Source: Rhodobacteraceae bacterium UBA1943 | GTDB lineage: Bacteria; Pseudomonadota; Alphaproteobacteria; Rhodobacterales; Rhodobacteraceae | Assembly: GCA_002336845.1 (NCBI GenBank) | Contig: DDEX01000051.1 | Coordinates: forward strand, 1 to 64,000 | DNA length: 64,000 nucleotides | Direction: 5' to 3' | Shown here: positions 8,850 through 17,257 of the stretch, piece by piece | Numbering within the stretch: the first letter of the stretch is position 1 | Layout: every line of letters starts with the position of its first letter | Position numbers and translations under genes: made by a program | Notes under the pieces: generated by a model | Told to the model about the DNA's origin: nothing | Databases searched by the model: none | What the model saw: only the letters and a program-made list of their open reading frames with translations

Positions 8850-9269
8850 TCAGGGGGTTTTCCCTACATAAACGGTTCCATCGGCCCCGACTTGTCCCAT
8901 GACCTTGGTGCGCGATGCCAGATTGAGCACTTCGATGAAGTCACCCGGCGCACCCCGGCCAAGCGCGCGAGCTTCTGTCACGATGGCAAGGCCCCCGTGC
9001 TGAAACGCCAAGGGAACGATCTGGTTACGCTCAACCACCGCCGCTGCGCCGATGTTGCCCGCCAGAACCGGCCTGCCGGGATAGATTTGCATCGTCGCCT
9101 CTTGCCCGACGACTGTCTGCAAACTGCTCAAGGCACCCGGAATATCTGCGGCGACCAGGGTAACATCCTCTGGCGCAATGACCGAATGCGATCGGATGAG
9201 CCGTGTGGCCACCACGCTGTCGGCCAAGGCCGGACAGGCCAGAAGAAAGGGAAGGAGTCGCCAGATCAT
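8850..9269 (-). CDS. flgA: Flagellar P-ring assembly chaperone FlgA
   Basis: FlgA helps FlgI assemble in the periplasm. The 139-residue product has a short signal peptide (MIWRLLPFLLACPALA) followed by an SAF-type domain: VVATRLIRSHSVIAPEDVTL, GQEATMQIYPGRPVLAGNI, VVERNQIVPLAFQHGGLAI and MGQVGADGTVYV. It is short compared with enterobacterial FlgA (about 220 residues), being reduced to the SAF core as is common in alphaproteobacteria. Its start overlaps the flgG stop (ATGA at 9266-9269). Confidence 0.9.
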   Translation of the reverse strand: MIWRLLPFLLACPALADSVVATRLIRSHSVIAPEDVTLVAADIPGALSSLQTVVGQEATMQIYPGRPVLAGNIGAAAVVERNQIVPLAFQHGGLAIVTEARALGRGAPGDFIEVLNLASRTKVMGQVGADGTVYVGKTP

Positions 9270-10051
9270 CGCAGGCTCGTGGTGGCAGACAACATCTGAT
9301 CCGCCGCTGTGATGACCTTGGCGTTCATCTCATACCCACGTTGGGCCTTGATCAACTCGGTCACCTCCTTGACCGCATCGACCGTGCTTTCCTCCAGATA
9401 GCCTTGCCGCACCCTCCCCAGCCCATCCAGACCCGGCGTGCCGGTGATCGGCGCGCCCGAGGCGGGCGTTTCCAGAAAAAGATTGGAACCCGTCGCCTCC
9501 AATCCCTTTTCATTGACAAAGGTCGCCAGGGTCAGTTGCCCCAGCAATTGCGGATCGACCTGATCGGCGAAACTGGCATAAACCTCGCCATTCGCGTTGA
9601 TTGCCACCGACCTGGCATCGACCGGAATGGTAATGCCCGGGGCCACCTGATAGCCCTCGGCTGTCACGATCAGCCCGTCGGGCGAGCGGTGCAAGGCTCC
9701 GTCGCGGGTGTATCCGGCAATACCCGAAGGCAGCGTAACCTCAAGATAGCCGCGGCCATCAATCATGACATCCAGATCACCGCCGGTCTGCGCCGGGGCA
9801 CCCTGCGCCAGAACAACCGAGACGGCAGCAGGCTTGACCCCCATGCCCAATTGAATTCCCGTCGGCAAGACCGTGCCATCGGTTGCAGTGATCGCACCGG
9901 GACGGGCAATCTGTTCATAAGCCAGATCGGCGAAATCGGCCCGCCGGGCGTTGTAGCCGGTGGTGGACATGTTCGCGAGGTTGTTCGATATGACATCGAC
10001 CCGCATCTGTTGTGCGGCCATGCCAGAGGCTGCAATCTGCAAGGCTTTCAT
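9266..10051 (-). CDS. flgG: Distal rod protein FlgG
   Basis: FlgG builds the distal rod. The 261-residue product begins MKALQIAASGMAAQQMRVDV, then ISNNLANMSTTGYNARRADF, and ends with VTELIKAQRGYEMNAKVIT and ADQMLSATTSLR, all standard for FlgG. Length matches E. coli FlgG (260). It sits between flgF (8 bp upstream) and flgA (4 bp overlap). Confidence 0.96.
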   Translation of the reverse strand: MKALQIAASGMAAQQMRVDVISNNLANMSTTGYNARRADFADLAYEQIARPGAITATDGTVLPTGIQLGMGVKPAAVSVVLAQGAPAQTGGDLDVMIDGRGYLEVTLPSGIAGYTRDGALHRSPDGLIVTAEGYQVAPGITIPVDARSVAINANGEVYASFADQVDPQLLGQLTLATFVNEKGLEATGSNLFLETPASGAPITGTPGLDGLGRVRQGYLEESTVDAVKEVTELIKAQRGYEMNAKVITAADQMLSATTSLR

Positions 10052-10059
10052 CTGCTGTC

Positions 10060-10773
10060 CTAACGCCCCAGGGTTTCGATTGCACCGCGCATCCGCTGAT
10101 CCTCACGTTCCAGGAAACCCTGGCCCAGTTCATAGGCGCGCTGAACCTCGACCATGCGGGCCACTTCGGTGATCGCATTCACGTTGCTGTCTTCAAGATA
10201 CCCTTGCAAAAGCCGTGCCTTTCCGTCGGCGGGCTGAACTTCGCCGCCGTCCAGCAAGGTTCCCGATTGATGCCGCAACGCGACCGGATCGACCGGTTGC
10301 CACAAGCCGATGCGGGCAAGGGGGCGGCCACCGGCAGACAGCGTGCCATCCACACCCATCACTACGTCCAGGGTGCCGGGCGGCACCACAACCGGCGCGC
10401 CGCCATCGTCCAACAGGCGCGCACCATCCGCCGTCATCAACTCGCCCGTAACGCCAGGGGTGAAACTGCCGGCGCGGGTCAATCTTTGACCTGCGGGCGT
10501 ATCGACAAGAAAGAAACCTTCGCCCTCAATCGCGAAGTCGAAGGTGGCGCCGGTCTGGGCCATATCCCCTTGCTGAAGATCGACCAGCCGTGCCGAAGCC
10601 GTTGCCATCGACAGCGACGGTCCTTCCGACAGGCCAACCACATGCTCCGCGAAAATCACGCCTTCACGGCGGAACCCGGCTGTGGACAGATTTGCGATGT
10701 TGTTCGCAACGCTCTGCATCTCTCGCATCAGGCCGGATTGGCGGGACAGGGTGACGTAGCCAGCGGAATCCAT
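10060..10773 (-). CDS. flgF: Proximal rod protein FlgF
   Basis: FlgF is a proximal rod subunit. The start was set at ATG 10771-10773, giving 237 residues beginning MDSAGYVTLSRQSGLMREMQ, because this matches the family N-terminus and overlaps the fliQ stop (TGATG). The frame stays open further upstream but that part is antisense to fliQ coding. Motifs: VANNIANLSTAGFRREGVIF near the N-terminus and VARMVEVQRAYELGQGFL at the C-terminus. FlgF and FlgG are adjacent as in most flagellar operons. Confidence 0.93.
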   Translation of the reverse strand: MDSAGYVTLSRQSGLMREMQSVANNIANLSTAGFRREGVIFAEHVVGLSEGPSLSMATASARLVDLQQGDMAQTGATFDFAIEGEGFFLVDTPAGQRLTRAGSFTPGVTGELMTADGARLLDDGGAPVVVPPGTLDVVMGVDGTLSAGGRPLARIGLWQPVDPVALRHQSGTLLDGGEVQPADGKARLLQGYLEDSNVNAITEVARMVEVQRAYELGQGFLEREDQRMRGAIETLGR

Positions 10774-11039
10774 CACGAACCTCCGATCAGGGGAACGATA
10801 CGACTGGTGAAAAAGGTGATCAGCGTTGTGGTCATGAAGCTCATCGAGACCCAGAAGACTGCGAGCATCACGCCGACCTTGGGCACGAAGGTCAGCGTCA
10901 TCTCCTGAATCGAGGTCAGTGCCTGGAACAGCCCGATGACAACCCCGACAACCAGAGCCACGGCCAGCAGCGGAGCAGAAATTTGAACCGCAACCCAAAG
11001 GCCCTGACGGAGGACGTCATAAAGCAGCACCTGCGTCAT
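10773..11039 (-). CDS. fliQ: Flagellar export gate protein FliQ
   Basis: FliQ is a small subunit of the FliPQR export gate. The 88-residue product has two membrane helices: about residues 17-37 (VAVQISAPLLAVALVVGVVI) and 50-75 (FVPKVGVMLAVFWVSMSFM), with the conserved QALTSIQEMTLTFVPK between them. Length is normal. It overlaps fliE by 4 bp and flgF by 1 bp. It remains intact although fliP, its obligate partner, is broken in this window. Confidence 0.95.
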   Translation of the reverse strand: MTQVLLYDVLRQGLWVAVQISAPLLAVALVVGVVIGLFQALTSIQEMTLTFVPKVGVMLAVFWVSMSFMTTTLITFFTSRIVPLIGGS

Positions 11040-11320
11040 ACCGGCATCCTGAGAATTTCCTGATAGGCCTCAACCACCTTGTCGCGCACTGTCGAAACCG
11101 TCTCGACCGCAAGTTGGCTGTCGGCCAGCGCCCGCACCAATGCGTGCGGATCAGCCCCGCCTACCATCGCGGCACGCGCGGTGGCCTCTCCCTCGGACAG
11201 CGTGGCGGCGAAACCGGATACGAAACGGGCAAAGCCGGCCTCGGCCGAGACCGGCTGGGGTGCGGCGGCGGTACGGGCCTGGGAATAGCCCTGCGTGGCA
11301 AGTGTCGTCTTGATATCCAT
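11036..11320 (-). CDS. fliE: MS-ring/rod adaptor FliE
   Basis: FliE connects the MS-ring to the rod and is needed for export. The 94-residue product has the usual C-terminal region (ADPHALVRALADSQLAVETV, then VRDKVVEAYQEILRMPV). Length is near the family norm of about 100. It lies 9 bp after flgC and overlaps fliQ by 4 bp. Confidence 0.9.
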   Translation of the reverse strand: MDIKTTLATQGYSQARTAAAPQPVSAEAGFARFVSGFAATLSEGEATARAAMVGGADPHALVRALADSQLAVETVSTVRDKVVEAYQEILRMPV

Positions 11321-11329
11321 TGCGTGGTC

Positions 11330-11710
11330 CTATCGTTTCAGCACTTCAAACAGGCTGAGGGTCATGCTGCGGGCCTGATCGAAAATGCGCAGATTGGCCT
11401 CGTAGCTGCGCTGCGCTTCGCGGGCATCGGCCATCTCCATCACCAGATCGACATTCGATCCGTCGTAATGCCCGGTGTCATCTGCAAGCGGGTTGCCCGG
11501 ATCATAGACGCTTTGCAGCGGGCTTTGATCGAGGCTGACCGGCCCTACCGTGACCTGACCACTCTCCAACTGCTCCTGAAAGGAGATCAGCTTGCGGTGA
11601 TAGCCAGGCGTATCGGCGTTCGAGATGTTTTCCGATACGTGGCGCAAACGGGAGGCCTGTGCCTGCATTCCCGAGGCCGAATAGGACAAGGATTGAAGAA
11701 GTTCACTCAT
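11330..11710 (-). CDS. flgC: Proximal rod protein FlgC
   Basis: FlgC is a proximal rod subunit. The start was placed at ATG 11708-11710 (MSELLQSLSYSASGMQAQAS), giving 126 residues; a longer open frame upstream is antisense/out-of-frame to flgB. Family motifs are RHVSENISNADTPGYHRKLI, the VDLVMEMADAREAQRSYEAN block and a C-terminal helix (QARSMTLSLFEVLKR). It lies 13 bp after flgB. Confidence 0.93.
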   Translation of the reverse strand: MSELLQSLSYSASGMQAQASRLRHVSENISNADTPGYHRKLISFQEQLESGQVTVGPVSLDQSPLQSVYDPGNPLADDTGHYDGSNVDLVMEMADAREAQRSYEANLRIFDQARSMTLSLFEVLKR

Positions 11711-11723
11711 GCCCGGCGTCCTT

Positions 11724-12089
11724 TCACGCTCTGCCAAGGCTGACGCGGATAATGCCCGAAGCACTGCGATAGATAGCCAGAGCCATTTCCTGCTCTTGCC
11801 GCGCTTCGGCGGCCTTGACCATTTCCACCTCGACCGAAACCGAATTCCCGTTCGGCTCGACATCGCCCGGCACGATGAACGGCTGGGCTTTGCCCGCCGC
11901 CATCGCAGTGGAAGACTCGGCACCAAAGGCGCCATCCTCCTGATAGATTTCAGAAAAACTGGGGATGTCCAGCGCCCGGTAGCCGGGCGTATCTGCGTTC
12001 GCCACGTTTCGTGCGATCAGGCCCATGCGACTTCCGGCATGGGCGGCCATGGCTTGTGCCATGGCAGTCAACTTCAAGGATTCGAACAT
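11724..12089 (-). CDS. flgB: Proximal rod protein FlgB
   Basis: FlgB is a proximal rod subunit and the first gene of the minus-strand rod operon. The start at 12087-12089 (MFESLKLTAMAQAMAAHAGS, 121 residues) is preferred over an in-frame ATG 30 bp upstream because GGAGAAG lies correctly spaced before it. Motifs: RNVANADTPGYRALDIPSF and VEMVKAAEARQEQEMALAIY. The gene diverges from fliI, so 12090-12172 should hold promoters for both directions. Confidence 0.9.
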   Translation of the reverse strand: MFESLKLTAMAQAMAAHAGSRMGLIARNVANADTPGYRALDIPSFSEIYQEDGAFGAESSTAMAAGKAQPFIVPGDVEPNGNSVSVEVEMVKAAEARQEQEMALAIYRSASGIIRVSLGRA

Positions 12090-12172
12090 CCGGGCTTCTC
12101 CCGTGACCTGCTTCATCAAGGCTTAAGGGTGATTCCTTTAGAAACGGTAAGCATGAACAAAAGGGGAATCGC

Positions 12173-13486
12173 ATGATGGATGTTTTTGCTGCCCTGCGCG
12201 CCGAAATCGCCCGAATTCCGGTGGTGTTCCCCGTCGGCCGTATCGCGCGGATCGAGGCGGGAACGGTAAGGGTAACGGGACTGGAAGCCGCGCTTTCGCT
12301 GGGCGATCGGGTTGAAATGGGGGCGCTGGCGGGCGAGGTCATTGGCCTGAGACCGGATGAAACCGTGATCCTTCCGGACGGAACCGCAGAAGGTTTGACC
12401 ATCGGCCAGACTGTCGTGGTGGCCGGTCGTGGCGGCATCGCCCCGCATGATGGCTGGATCGGACGGATTGTTGATCCCTATGGCCAGCCGCTCGATGGCA
12501 GACCGCTGCTACAGGGGCCCGACCTGCGCCCCGTCCGCACCGATGCCCCGCAGGCCGCGAGGCGAAAGCGGCTGGGGGCTCGCCTTTCCACAGGCGTGGC
12601 AGTGTTTGACACGATGCTGCCGCTGGTGCGCGGTCAGCGGATCGGCCTTTTTGCCGGATCGGGCGTGGGGAAATCGTCCCTTCTGGCAAAGTTCGCGCGC
12701 AAGGTCGAAGCCGATGTCGTGGTCATCGCCCTGGTGGGCGAGCGTGGGCGCGAGTTGCGGGAATTCACGGAACGCGTGCTTGGTGTCGAAGGCATGGCAC
12801 GTTCGGTGATCGTCACCGCCACCTCGGATCTGTCCGCGCTGACGCGTCGTCGCTGTGCCTGGACCGCGATGGCTGTGGCGGAGCATTTCCGGGATCAGGG
12901 TCTGCATGTGTTGCTGCTGGTCGATTCCGTCACCCGCTTTGCCGAAGCCCATCGCGAGGTGGCCTTGGCCGCAGGTGAGCCTGCCGCGCTGCGGGGCTAT
13001 CCGCCTTCGCTGGGCCAGACCATCATGGCACTTGCCGAACGTGCCGGGCCGGGGCCGGAAGAGGTCGGCGACATCACTGCAATCTTTTCGGTGCTGGTCG
13101 CCGGATCGGATATGGAGGAGCCGGTAGCCGACATTCTGCGCGGCGTGCTGGATGGCCATGTGGTGATGGACCGCAAGATCGCAGAGCGGGGGCGTTTTCC
13201 CGCGATCGATCTTCTGCGCAGCGTCTCCCGCAGCCTGCCGGAAGCCGCGACCGAAGAGGAGAATGGCCTGATCGCAGAGGTGCGAAAGCTGCTTGGCGCC
13301 TGGGATCGGGCCGAACTGATGATTCAGGCGGGCCTCTATGTAAAGGGCACCGATCCGGTGGTGGATCGGGCAATGCAGATCTGGCCTTCTCTGGATGGTT
13401 TCATCGGCGAAGATGCCCCGACCGGGGGTGTCGAGGCCAGTTTTGCCAGACTGGCTGCAATCCTGTCCAGCCGAGGGGGTGCCTGA
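12173..13486 (+). CDS. fliI: Flagellum-specific ATPase FliI
   Basis: FliI is the cytoplasmic ATPase of the flagellar export apparatus. The 437-residue product has a short N-terminal domain, Walker A GSGVGKSSL at about residues 162-170, Walker B VLLLVDSVTRFAEAHREVAL, and the family motif PPSLGQTIMALAERAG. Length matches E. coli FliI (457) closely. It is alone on the plus strand, divergent from flgB and convergent with a DUF1217-type gene 3 bp away. FliH and FliJ, its usual partners, are not adjacent. Confidence 0.95.
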   Translation: MMDVFAALRAEIARIPVVFPVGRIARIEAGTVRVTGLEAALSLGDRVEMGALAGEVIGLRPDETVILPDGTAEGLTIGQTVVVAGRGGIAPHDGWIGRIVDPYGQPLDGRPLLQGPDLRPVRTDAPQAARRKRLGARLSTGVAVFDTMLPLVRGQRIGLFAGSGVGKSSLLAKFARKVEADVVVIALVGERGRELREFTERVLGVEGMARSVIVTATSDLSALTRRRCAWTAMAVAEHFRDQGLHVLLLVDSVTRFAEAHREVALAAGEPAALRGYPPSLGQTIMALAERAGPGPEEVGDITAIFSVLVAGSDMEEPVADILRGVLDGHVVMDRKIAERGRFPAIDLLRSVSRSLPEAATEEENGLIAEVRKLLGAWDRAELMIQAGLYVKGTDPVVDRAMQIWPSLDGFIGEDAPTGGVEASFARLAAILSSRGGA

Positions 13487-13489
13487 CGC

Positions 13490-14290
13490 CTAACGCAACC
13501 GGTTCTGCAACAGGGTCAGGGCGGTCTGCGCACTGCTACCAGACGAAGAATACTGACTGATTTCAGAACGCATCAGAAAACGGCGGATCAATTTCGTCAC
13601 CGCTTCTGCGTCGCTGAACTGTGCAATCGTGCCGCTCCCTAGCTGAATCTCTGCCTTCTGGCGGATCATGTCCAACTGTTTGTCAACGTCCAACCGCCCA
13701 AAGGCCGCCGGCAAGCCAAGCGCCTTTTCAAACACCGTGCGCAGCGGCGCATCACCCAGCACGGTGAACCACTTGGTATTTTCAGACGATGATTTCGCAG
13801 CCAGCTTGCCCAGCTCTCGCTCTGCGTTCAGCGCCAGTCTCATGTTGTCATTCTGGTCGCCAACTGCCGTCTCGAAACTGCGGGTTTCATAGGCGGACAG
13901 GATTTCTTGCGGAAAGGTCGAAAGCTGCGTCCTTGGTGTTGAGTAATCCCCGAAGCCGAAGGCCGAGGCCATCTGGAGGTATTTCTTATCGGACAGGCGG
14001 CTGGCAAGAGAGCTGGGATCTATCGTGCTGCTTTCAAGGATTTTCTGGATGAAGAACTTGCTGTTCAGGTCGCTTTCAAGGCCGAAGGCCCCCAAGGCAA
14101 CCCTCAGCAACCGCCGATCCGACACCAGTTGTTCCGCCGTTTTTATCTGGCCTATCCTGGCCTTGAAGTAATCTTCGTCCCGCGTGATCTGAGGCGAGGC
14201 GAGATACGCCTTTTGCTGTGCCGCCATCGTGCGCTTCAGCAGGACCCAGCCCGCATATCCCGTCAACGGCAAGGCGGGGGTATAGGTCAT
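13490..14290 (-). CDS. DUF1217-type flagellar-locus protein
   Basis: The 266-residue product resembles the DUF1217 proteins found in alphaproteobacterial flagellar clusters. Visible features are the N-terminal GYAGWVLLKRTMAAQQKAYL, the spaced pattern DEDYFKARIGQIKTAEQLVS, DRRLLRVALGAFGLESDLNS and SRLSDKKYLQMASAFGFGDY, and a C-terminal segment rich in polar residues. No signal peptide or membrane helix is obvious. It overlaps flbT by 4 bp, so it is probably transcribed with flaF-flbT. The exact role is unknown; secretion through the flagellar pathway or a rod/hook role have been proposed for such genes. Confidence 0.75.
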   Translation of the reverse strand: MTYTPALPLTGYAGWVLLKRTMAAQQKAYLASPQITRDEDYFKARIGQIKTAEQLVSDRRLLRVALGAFGLESDLNSKFFIQKILESSTIDPSSLASRLSDKKYLQMASAFGFGDYSTPRTQLSTFPQEILSAYETRSFETAVGDQNDNMRLALNAERELGKLAAKSSSENTKWFTVLGDAPLRTVFEKALGLPAAFGRLDVDKQLDMIRQKAEIQLGSGTIAQFSDAEAVTKLIRRFLMRSEISQYSSSGSSAQTALTLLQNRLR

Positions 14291-14691
14291 GCGCGATGCG
14301 CCGCCATCAACCGCTCTTCGCGCGGCAACAGGGCGCGCAAGTGCTTCAGCGCCTGATAGTGCTGATCCTCCAGTACGGCCGCCGTGGCATGGCTCAGCAG
14401 GTTGCGGCTGTCATAATCGACTAGAACCTGGCTGAGCTGCTCAATCCCGCGCAGCAACTGCAACCGTGCCTCGGCCGGATCCGCATCGCCAGACAGCACA
14501 AGCTGCGCGATATAGCAAACCCGCCGCACGGGCGTATTGACCTGCTCAGGGTGAATGGCATCGCGCAGGCGCAGGATATTCACATTCGGCGATACCACCG
14601 CAAGACGAGAGCGTTTTTCGCCGTTTTCAATCACTGCGCCGTTGATCAGAACCCGCTCATGCGGACCCAGTTTCAGGACAAGGCCACTCAT
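14287..14691 (-). CDS. flbT: Flagellin mRNA regulator FlbT
   Basis: FlbT controls flagellin synthesis after transcription by binding the 5' leader of flagellin mRNA (known from Caulobacter). The 134-residue product has the family pattern LKLGPHERVLINGAVIENGE, FLRLRDAIHP-like LRLRDAIHPEQVNTPVRRVC, and the C-terminal helix LKHLRALLPREERLM. Overlaps of 4 bp link it to flaF upstream and the DUF1217 gene downstream. See the hairpins in the fliC leader at 16407-16468. Confidence 0.92.
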   Translation of the reverse strand: MSGLVLKLGPHERVLINGAVIENGEKRSRLAVVSPNVNILRLRDAIHPEQVNTPVRRVCYIAQLVLSGDADPAEARLQLLRGIEQLSQVLVDYDSRNLLSHATAAVLEDQHYQALKHLRALLPREERLMAAHRA

Positions 14692-15083
14692 ACCGGCACC
14701 TGCCCGCGCAGGCCGCGCATCACGGCGGTGTTGATTTCCACCAGAATCTCGGCTGACGCCTTGCCCTGCCGGACAAGATGTCCGTGATGGCGGGCAAACT
14801 CATACAGATAAAACAGCTTGGCTCGTAGCTCCGATGGCAGGGCGTTGGCCGGTTCGGCCACCTCTTGCGCGAGGGTCGCCCAGATACGTTCATTTTCATC
14901 GACAGCGGCCATAAGGCCCGCCAGATCGGTTTCGCGTTTGCGCCAGCCGTCTGACAATCGTCGTGTGGCCCTGCCCAGCAGGTCATATTCCGCAGCCCGA
15001 GGGCTGAGAACATTCGGATCGGGGCGGGAATAGGCAGCCTGCGCCGCCACGGAAAAGGCTGACACGGAAGTGTTCTCCGGCAA
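14688..15083 (-). CDS. flaF: Flagellin secretion regulator FlaF
   Basis: FlaF is needed for flagellin synthesis and secretion in alphaproteobacteria and acts together with FlbT. The 131-residue product has the typical SVAAQAAYSRPDPNVLSPRA, EYDLLGRATRRLSDGWRKRE and LRAKLFYLYEFARHHGHLVR motifs. It lies 58 bp after the flagellin gene, separated by a strong hairpin (15112-15132), and overlaps flbT by 4 bp. Confidence 0.92.
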   Translation of the reverse strand: MPENTSVSAFSVAAQAAYSRPDPNVLSPRAAEYDLLGRATRRLSDGWRKRETDLAGLMAAVDENERIWATLAQEVAEPANALPSELRAKLFYLYEFARHHGHLVRQGKASAEILVEINTAVMRGLRGQVPV

Positions 15084-15111
15084 ATCAGGGGATCATGGGA
15101 CGGGGAATCAC

Positions 15112-15132
15112 GGGGCGGGATATTCCCGCCCC
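15112..15132 (-). terminator. Strong hairpin between fliC and flaF
   Basis: A perfect 9-bp inverted repeat (GGGGCGGGA / TCCCGCCCC) with a 3-nt loop begins 10 bp after the fliC stop. No T-run follows on the minus strand, so it is more likely a partial terminator or a 3' RNA-stabilising structure that sets a high fliC : flaF ratio than a full stop. Confidence 0.6.
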
Positions 15133-15141
15133 ATAAGGTGC

Positions 15142-16359
15142 TTACCGGAACAGCGACAGGATGTTCTGCGGCGCCTGGTTCGCAATCGACAGCGATTGAG
15201 TCGCCAACTGTTGCTGGACCTGCAAGGCTTGCAGACGCGCCGAGGTTTCCTCCATATCGGCATCGACCATCGAGCCGATCCCGGCCTTCAAGGCATCGGT
15301 CAACTGGCCGACGAAGTCTTTCTGGATGTCAATCCGGTTCTGCGAGGAACCGAAGGACGCGGCCGCATCAATGGCCGTCTGTTCCAGCGCATCAATGCTC
15401 GCCAGTGCCGCGGTCGCCCCGGCCGAAGTTGAGACGTCGATCGCGGACAGCGCGCTGAGACCACCCGAACCCGCGTTCTTGAACTGGCCCGACACCGACA
15501 GGTCGGAAGTGCCGTTGTTGGTGAACGCAAGCTGGCCCGGGTTCGCCGAGTCGTAGTCAACCGTCAGGCCGCTGATCCCCAACGCGTCGATCGAGTTCTT
15601 CAACCCCACCGCCACCAGATCGGCGATCGAGTTCGCCCCACTGGTCACATCGCTGTCCGATACCGTATAAGATGCCGTCTTCTCTCCAAGGCGGATCGAA
15701 ATGCGGTCGCCAGCGGCCCAGGCCGTGGCGCCATCCTGGATGGTGATGTCGTCGGCCCCGCCGCCCTGATCCAGCGCCAGAACGAAAGTGTCGGCATTGG
15801 TCGAAACCGTACCGCCGGTCGTGGCGCCGAAGACGTCATTCGCCGTGTAACCGCCGGTGGACAGGTTCTGCGCAGTGACGGCAATCGACGACGCCGATAC
15901 GCTGGTGGCATTGCGGTCCAGCGAGGCCAGGACATTCATCGAGGCGACCGAACCATCGACCAGGTTCAGCCCGTTGTATTGCGCCGCCCCGACCACCGAG
16001 GTGATCTGGTCCCGCAAGGCCACGATATCGGTCTGAATCTTGGTACGGTCTTTGTTGCTGTCCTGGGCTTCGACGATCTTGCCTTTGATGTCGGTCAACA
16101 GGCTGTTGACCTTTTCAGACGCCTGACGGGCCACTTCGACGGTCGAAGAGCCCAAAGCAAGGCTGCTTGAGATCGTCTTGAACCCCTTGACGTCCGATTC
16201 CATCGTTTTCGAAATTGCCCAGGTCGCAGCGTTGTCGCGCGCTGTTGCCACGCTTTTGCCTGTCGAAATTTCGTTCTGGGTCTTGTTCAGGCTGGCGGTG
16301 ATTCCCTTCATGGTCTGAAGGGCAACCATCGCGCTGGTATTGGTCAGAATGGACGACAT
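15142..16359 (-). CDS. fliC: Flagellin
   Basis: This is the filament subunit. The 405-residue product has the conserved N-terminal D0/D1 helices (SSILTNTSAMVALQTMKGIT, NEISTGKSVATARDNAATWA) and C-terminal D1/D0 helices (QALQVQQQLATQSLSIANQA, ending QNILSLFR). The middle (about 150-310) is variable and rich in Asp, Ser and Thr, as in surface-exposed flagellin domains. It is the only flagellin in the window. The leader contains two hairpins, and FlbT/FlaF follow directly, which fits post-transcriptional control. Confidence 0.96.
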   Translation of the reverse strand: MSSILTNTSAMVALQTMKGITASLNKTQNEISTGKSVATARDNAATWAISKTMESDVKGFKTISSSLALGSSTVEVARQASEKVNSLLTDIKGKIVEAQDSNKDRTKIQTDIVALRDQITSVVGAAQYNGLNLVDGSVASMNVLASLDRNATSVSASSIAVTAQNLSTGGYTANDVFGATTGGTVSTNADTFVLALDQGGGADDITIQDGATAWAAGDRISIRLGEKTASYTVSDSDVTSGANSIADLVAVGLKNSIDALGISGLTVDYDSANPGQLAFTNNGTSDLSVSGQFKNAGSGGLSALSAIDVSTSAGATAALASIDALEQTAIDAAASFGSSQNRIDIQKDFVGQLTDALKAGIGSMVDADMEETSARLQALQVQQQLATQSLSIANQAPQNILSLFR

Positions 16360-16406
16360 GTCCTGTACCTCGGTCTTCTGCCGGAGTGTTCCGTCCGGCG
16401 GGTTCT

Positions 16407-16468
16407 GTCAGCCGCAAGGCTGACCAAAGGGCTGTTCGGCCTGTGCTGTGGCGAAGCCGCAGCGCCAC
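16407..16468 (-). promoter_or_regulatory. Structured 5' leader of flagellin mRNA
   Basis: Two hairpins lie 48-110 nt upstream of the fliC start. One is a perfect 7-bp stem (GTCAGCC / GGCTGAC, 16407-16413 and 16418-16424) with a 4-nt loop; the other is a 6-bp stem (GTGGCG / CGCCAC, 16448-16453 and 16463-16468) with a 9-nt loop. In Caulobacter FlbT acts on the flagellin leader, so these are candidate targets. I could not place a sigma-28 promoter confidently. Confidence 0.5.
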
Positions 16469-16560
16469 CCCCTCATGGGATGCAGGTTGATTGAAGACCG
16501 CCAGGTTCTAAGGCTTTCCTAATCACCACCGCCCGTATGCACAGCATTTGAACGATTCTC

Positions 16561-16887
16561 TCAGAACCGGTGGGCGGTGGGCGGTGTTCCGGCTGTCAGG
16601 CTATGCGCCTGCCCGGTGCGGTCATATGTACGCAGATCGCAGGCGGCGCGAATCTCTTGCAGGCGGCGGCGGGCAGACTGCACGCCGCGCCGCGCAGCAT
16701 CCAGACGGCCTGCGATCCGGCGCGCGCGCTCGGACAGCGCGCTTGCCGCCTTGGGGTCGGCCGCAAGATTGAACTCTTGCACTGCCCCTTCCATCGCACC
16801 GACAAGCTCTGCCAGATCGACCAGATCGGCGCGTGTGACAGCGTCGTCTATACGATCTAGCAACCTGTGCAGCATGGGCGCATTCAT
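16561..16887 (-). CDS. Small helical flagellar protein, possibly FlgN-like chaperone
   Basis: The 108-residue product is almost entirely helical (HRLLDRIDDAVTRADLVDLA, ERARRIAGRLDAARRGVQSA), acidic in its first half and basic in its second, with no signal peptide. Size, composition and place (directly after the flgJ-type gene, 4-bp overlap) fit an export chaperone of the FlgN type for FlgK/FlgL, but sequence identity to known FlgN cannot be shown by eye. The window otherwise lacks such a chaperone. Confidence 0.6.
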   Translation of the reverse strand: MNAPMLHRLLDRIDDAVTRADLVDLAELVGAMEGAVQEFNLAADPKAASALSERARRIAGRLDAARRGVQSARRRLQEIRAACDLRTYDRTGQAHSLTAGTPPTAHRF

Positions 16888-17156
16888 CCCGCCTCTCCCT
16901 GACGAAGGCTGCGGAATATATGCTCTGCCAGACCGATGCCGCCCCGCCCGACGATCCGTTTTGCCTGTTCGTCCCGCAGGAAAGAACCGAACTGCTCCTC
17001 ACCGATACCGCCCGCGAAGCCGCCTTCGGACTTGCCAAGGCCGGTATCCTTCAACATTTCGGACAGGAACGTCGCTTCCAGTTCCTGGGCCTTTGCCCAA
17101 AGCGCACGATCCTGCTGAGTGGTCGGACGACCGGCGGGTGAAAGGGAAACATCCAT
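16884..17156 (-). CDS. Rod-binding FlgJ N-domain-type protein
   Basis: The start was set at ATG 17154-17156 because GAAGGAG lies 6 bp before it; this gives 90 residues. The protein matches the N-terminal rod-binding domain of FlgJ: AKAQELEATFLSEMLKDTG followed by GGIGEEQFGSFLRDEQAKRI and GGIGLAEHIFRSL. The muramidase domain of enterobacterial FlgJ is absent, as usual in alphaproteobacteria, where a separate lytic enzyme is used. It overlaps the FlgN-like gene by 4 bp and diverges from fliK. Confidence 0.85.
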   Translation of the reverse strand: MDVSLSPAGRPTTQQDRALWAKAQELEATFLSEMLKDTGLGKSEGGFAGGIGEEQFGSFLRDEQAKRIVGRGGIGLAEHIFRSLRQGEAG

Positions 17157-17257
17157 ATCAATCTCCTTCTGGATTTTCCGATGATGCCCCCCTTGCGGTA
17201 AACAGCCGGTAACTTCCTGATGGCAGACTGCACAGGCCCCGACAGAAGCTGGATCCC

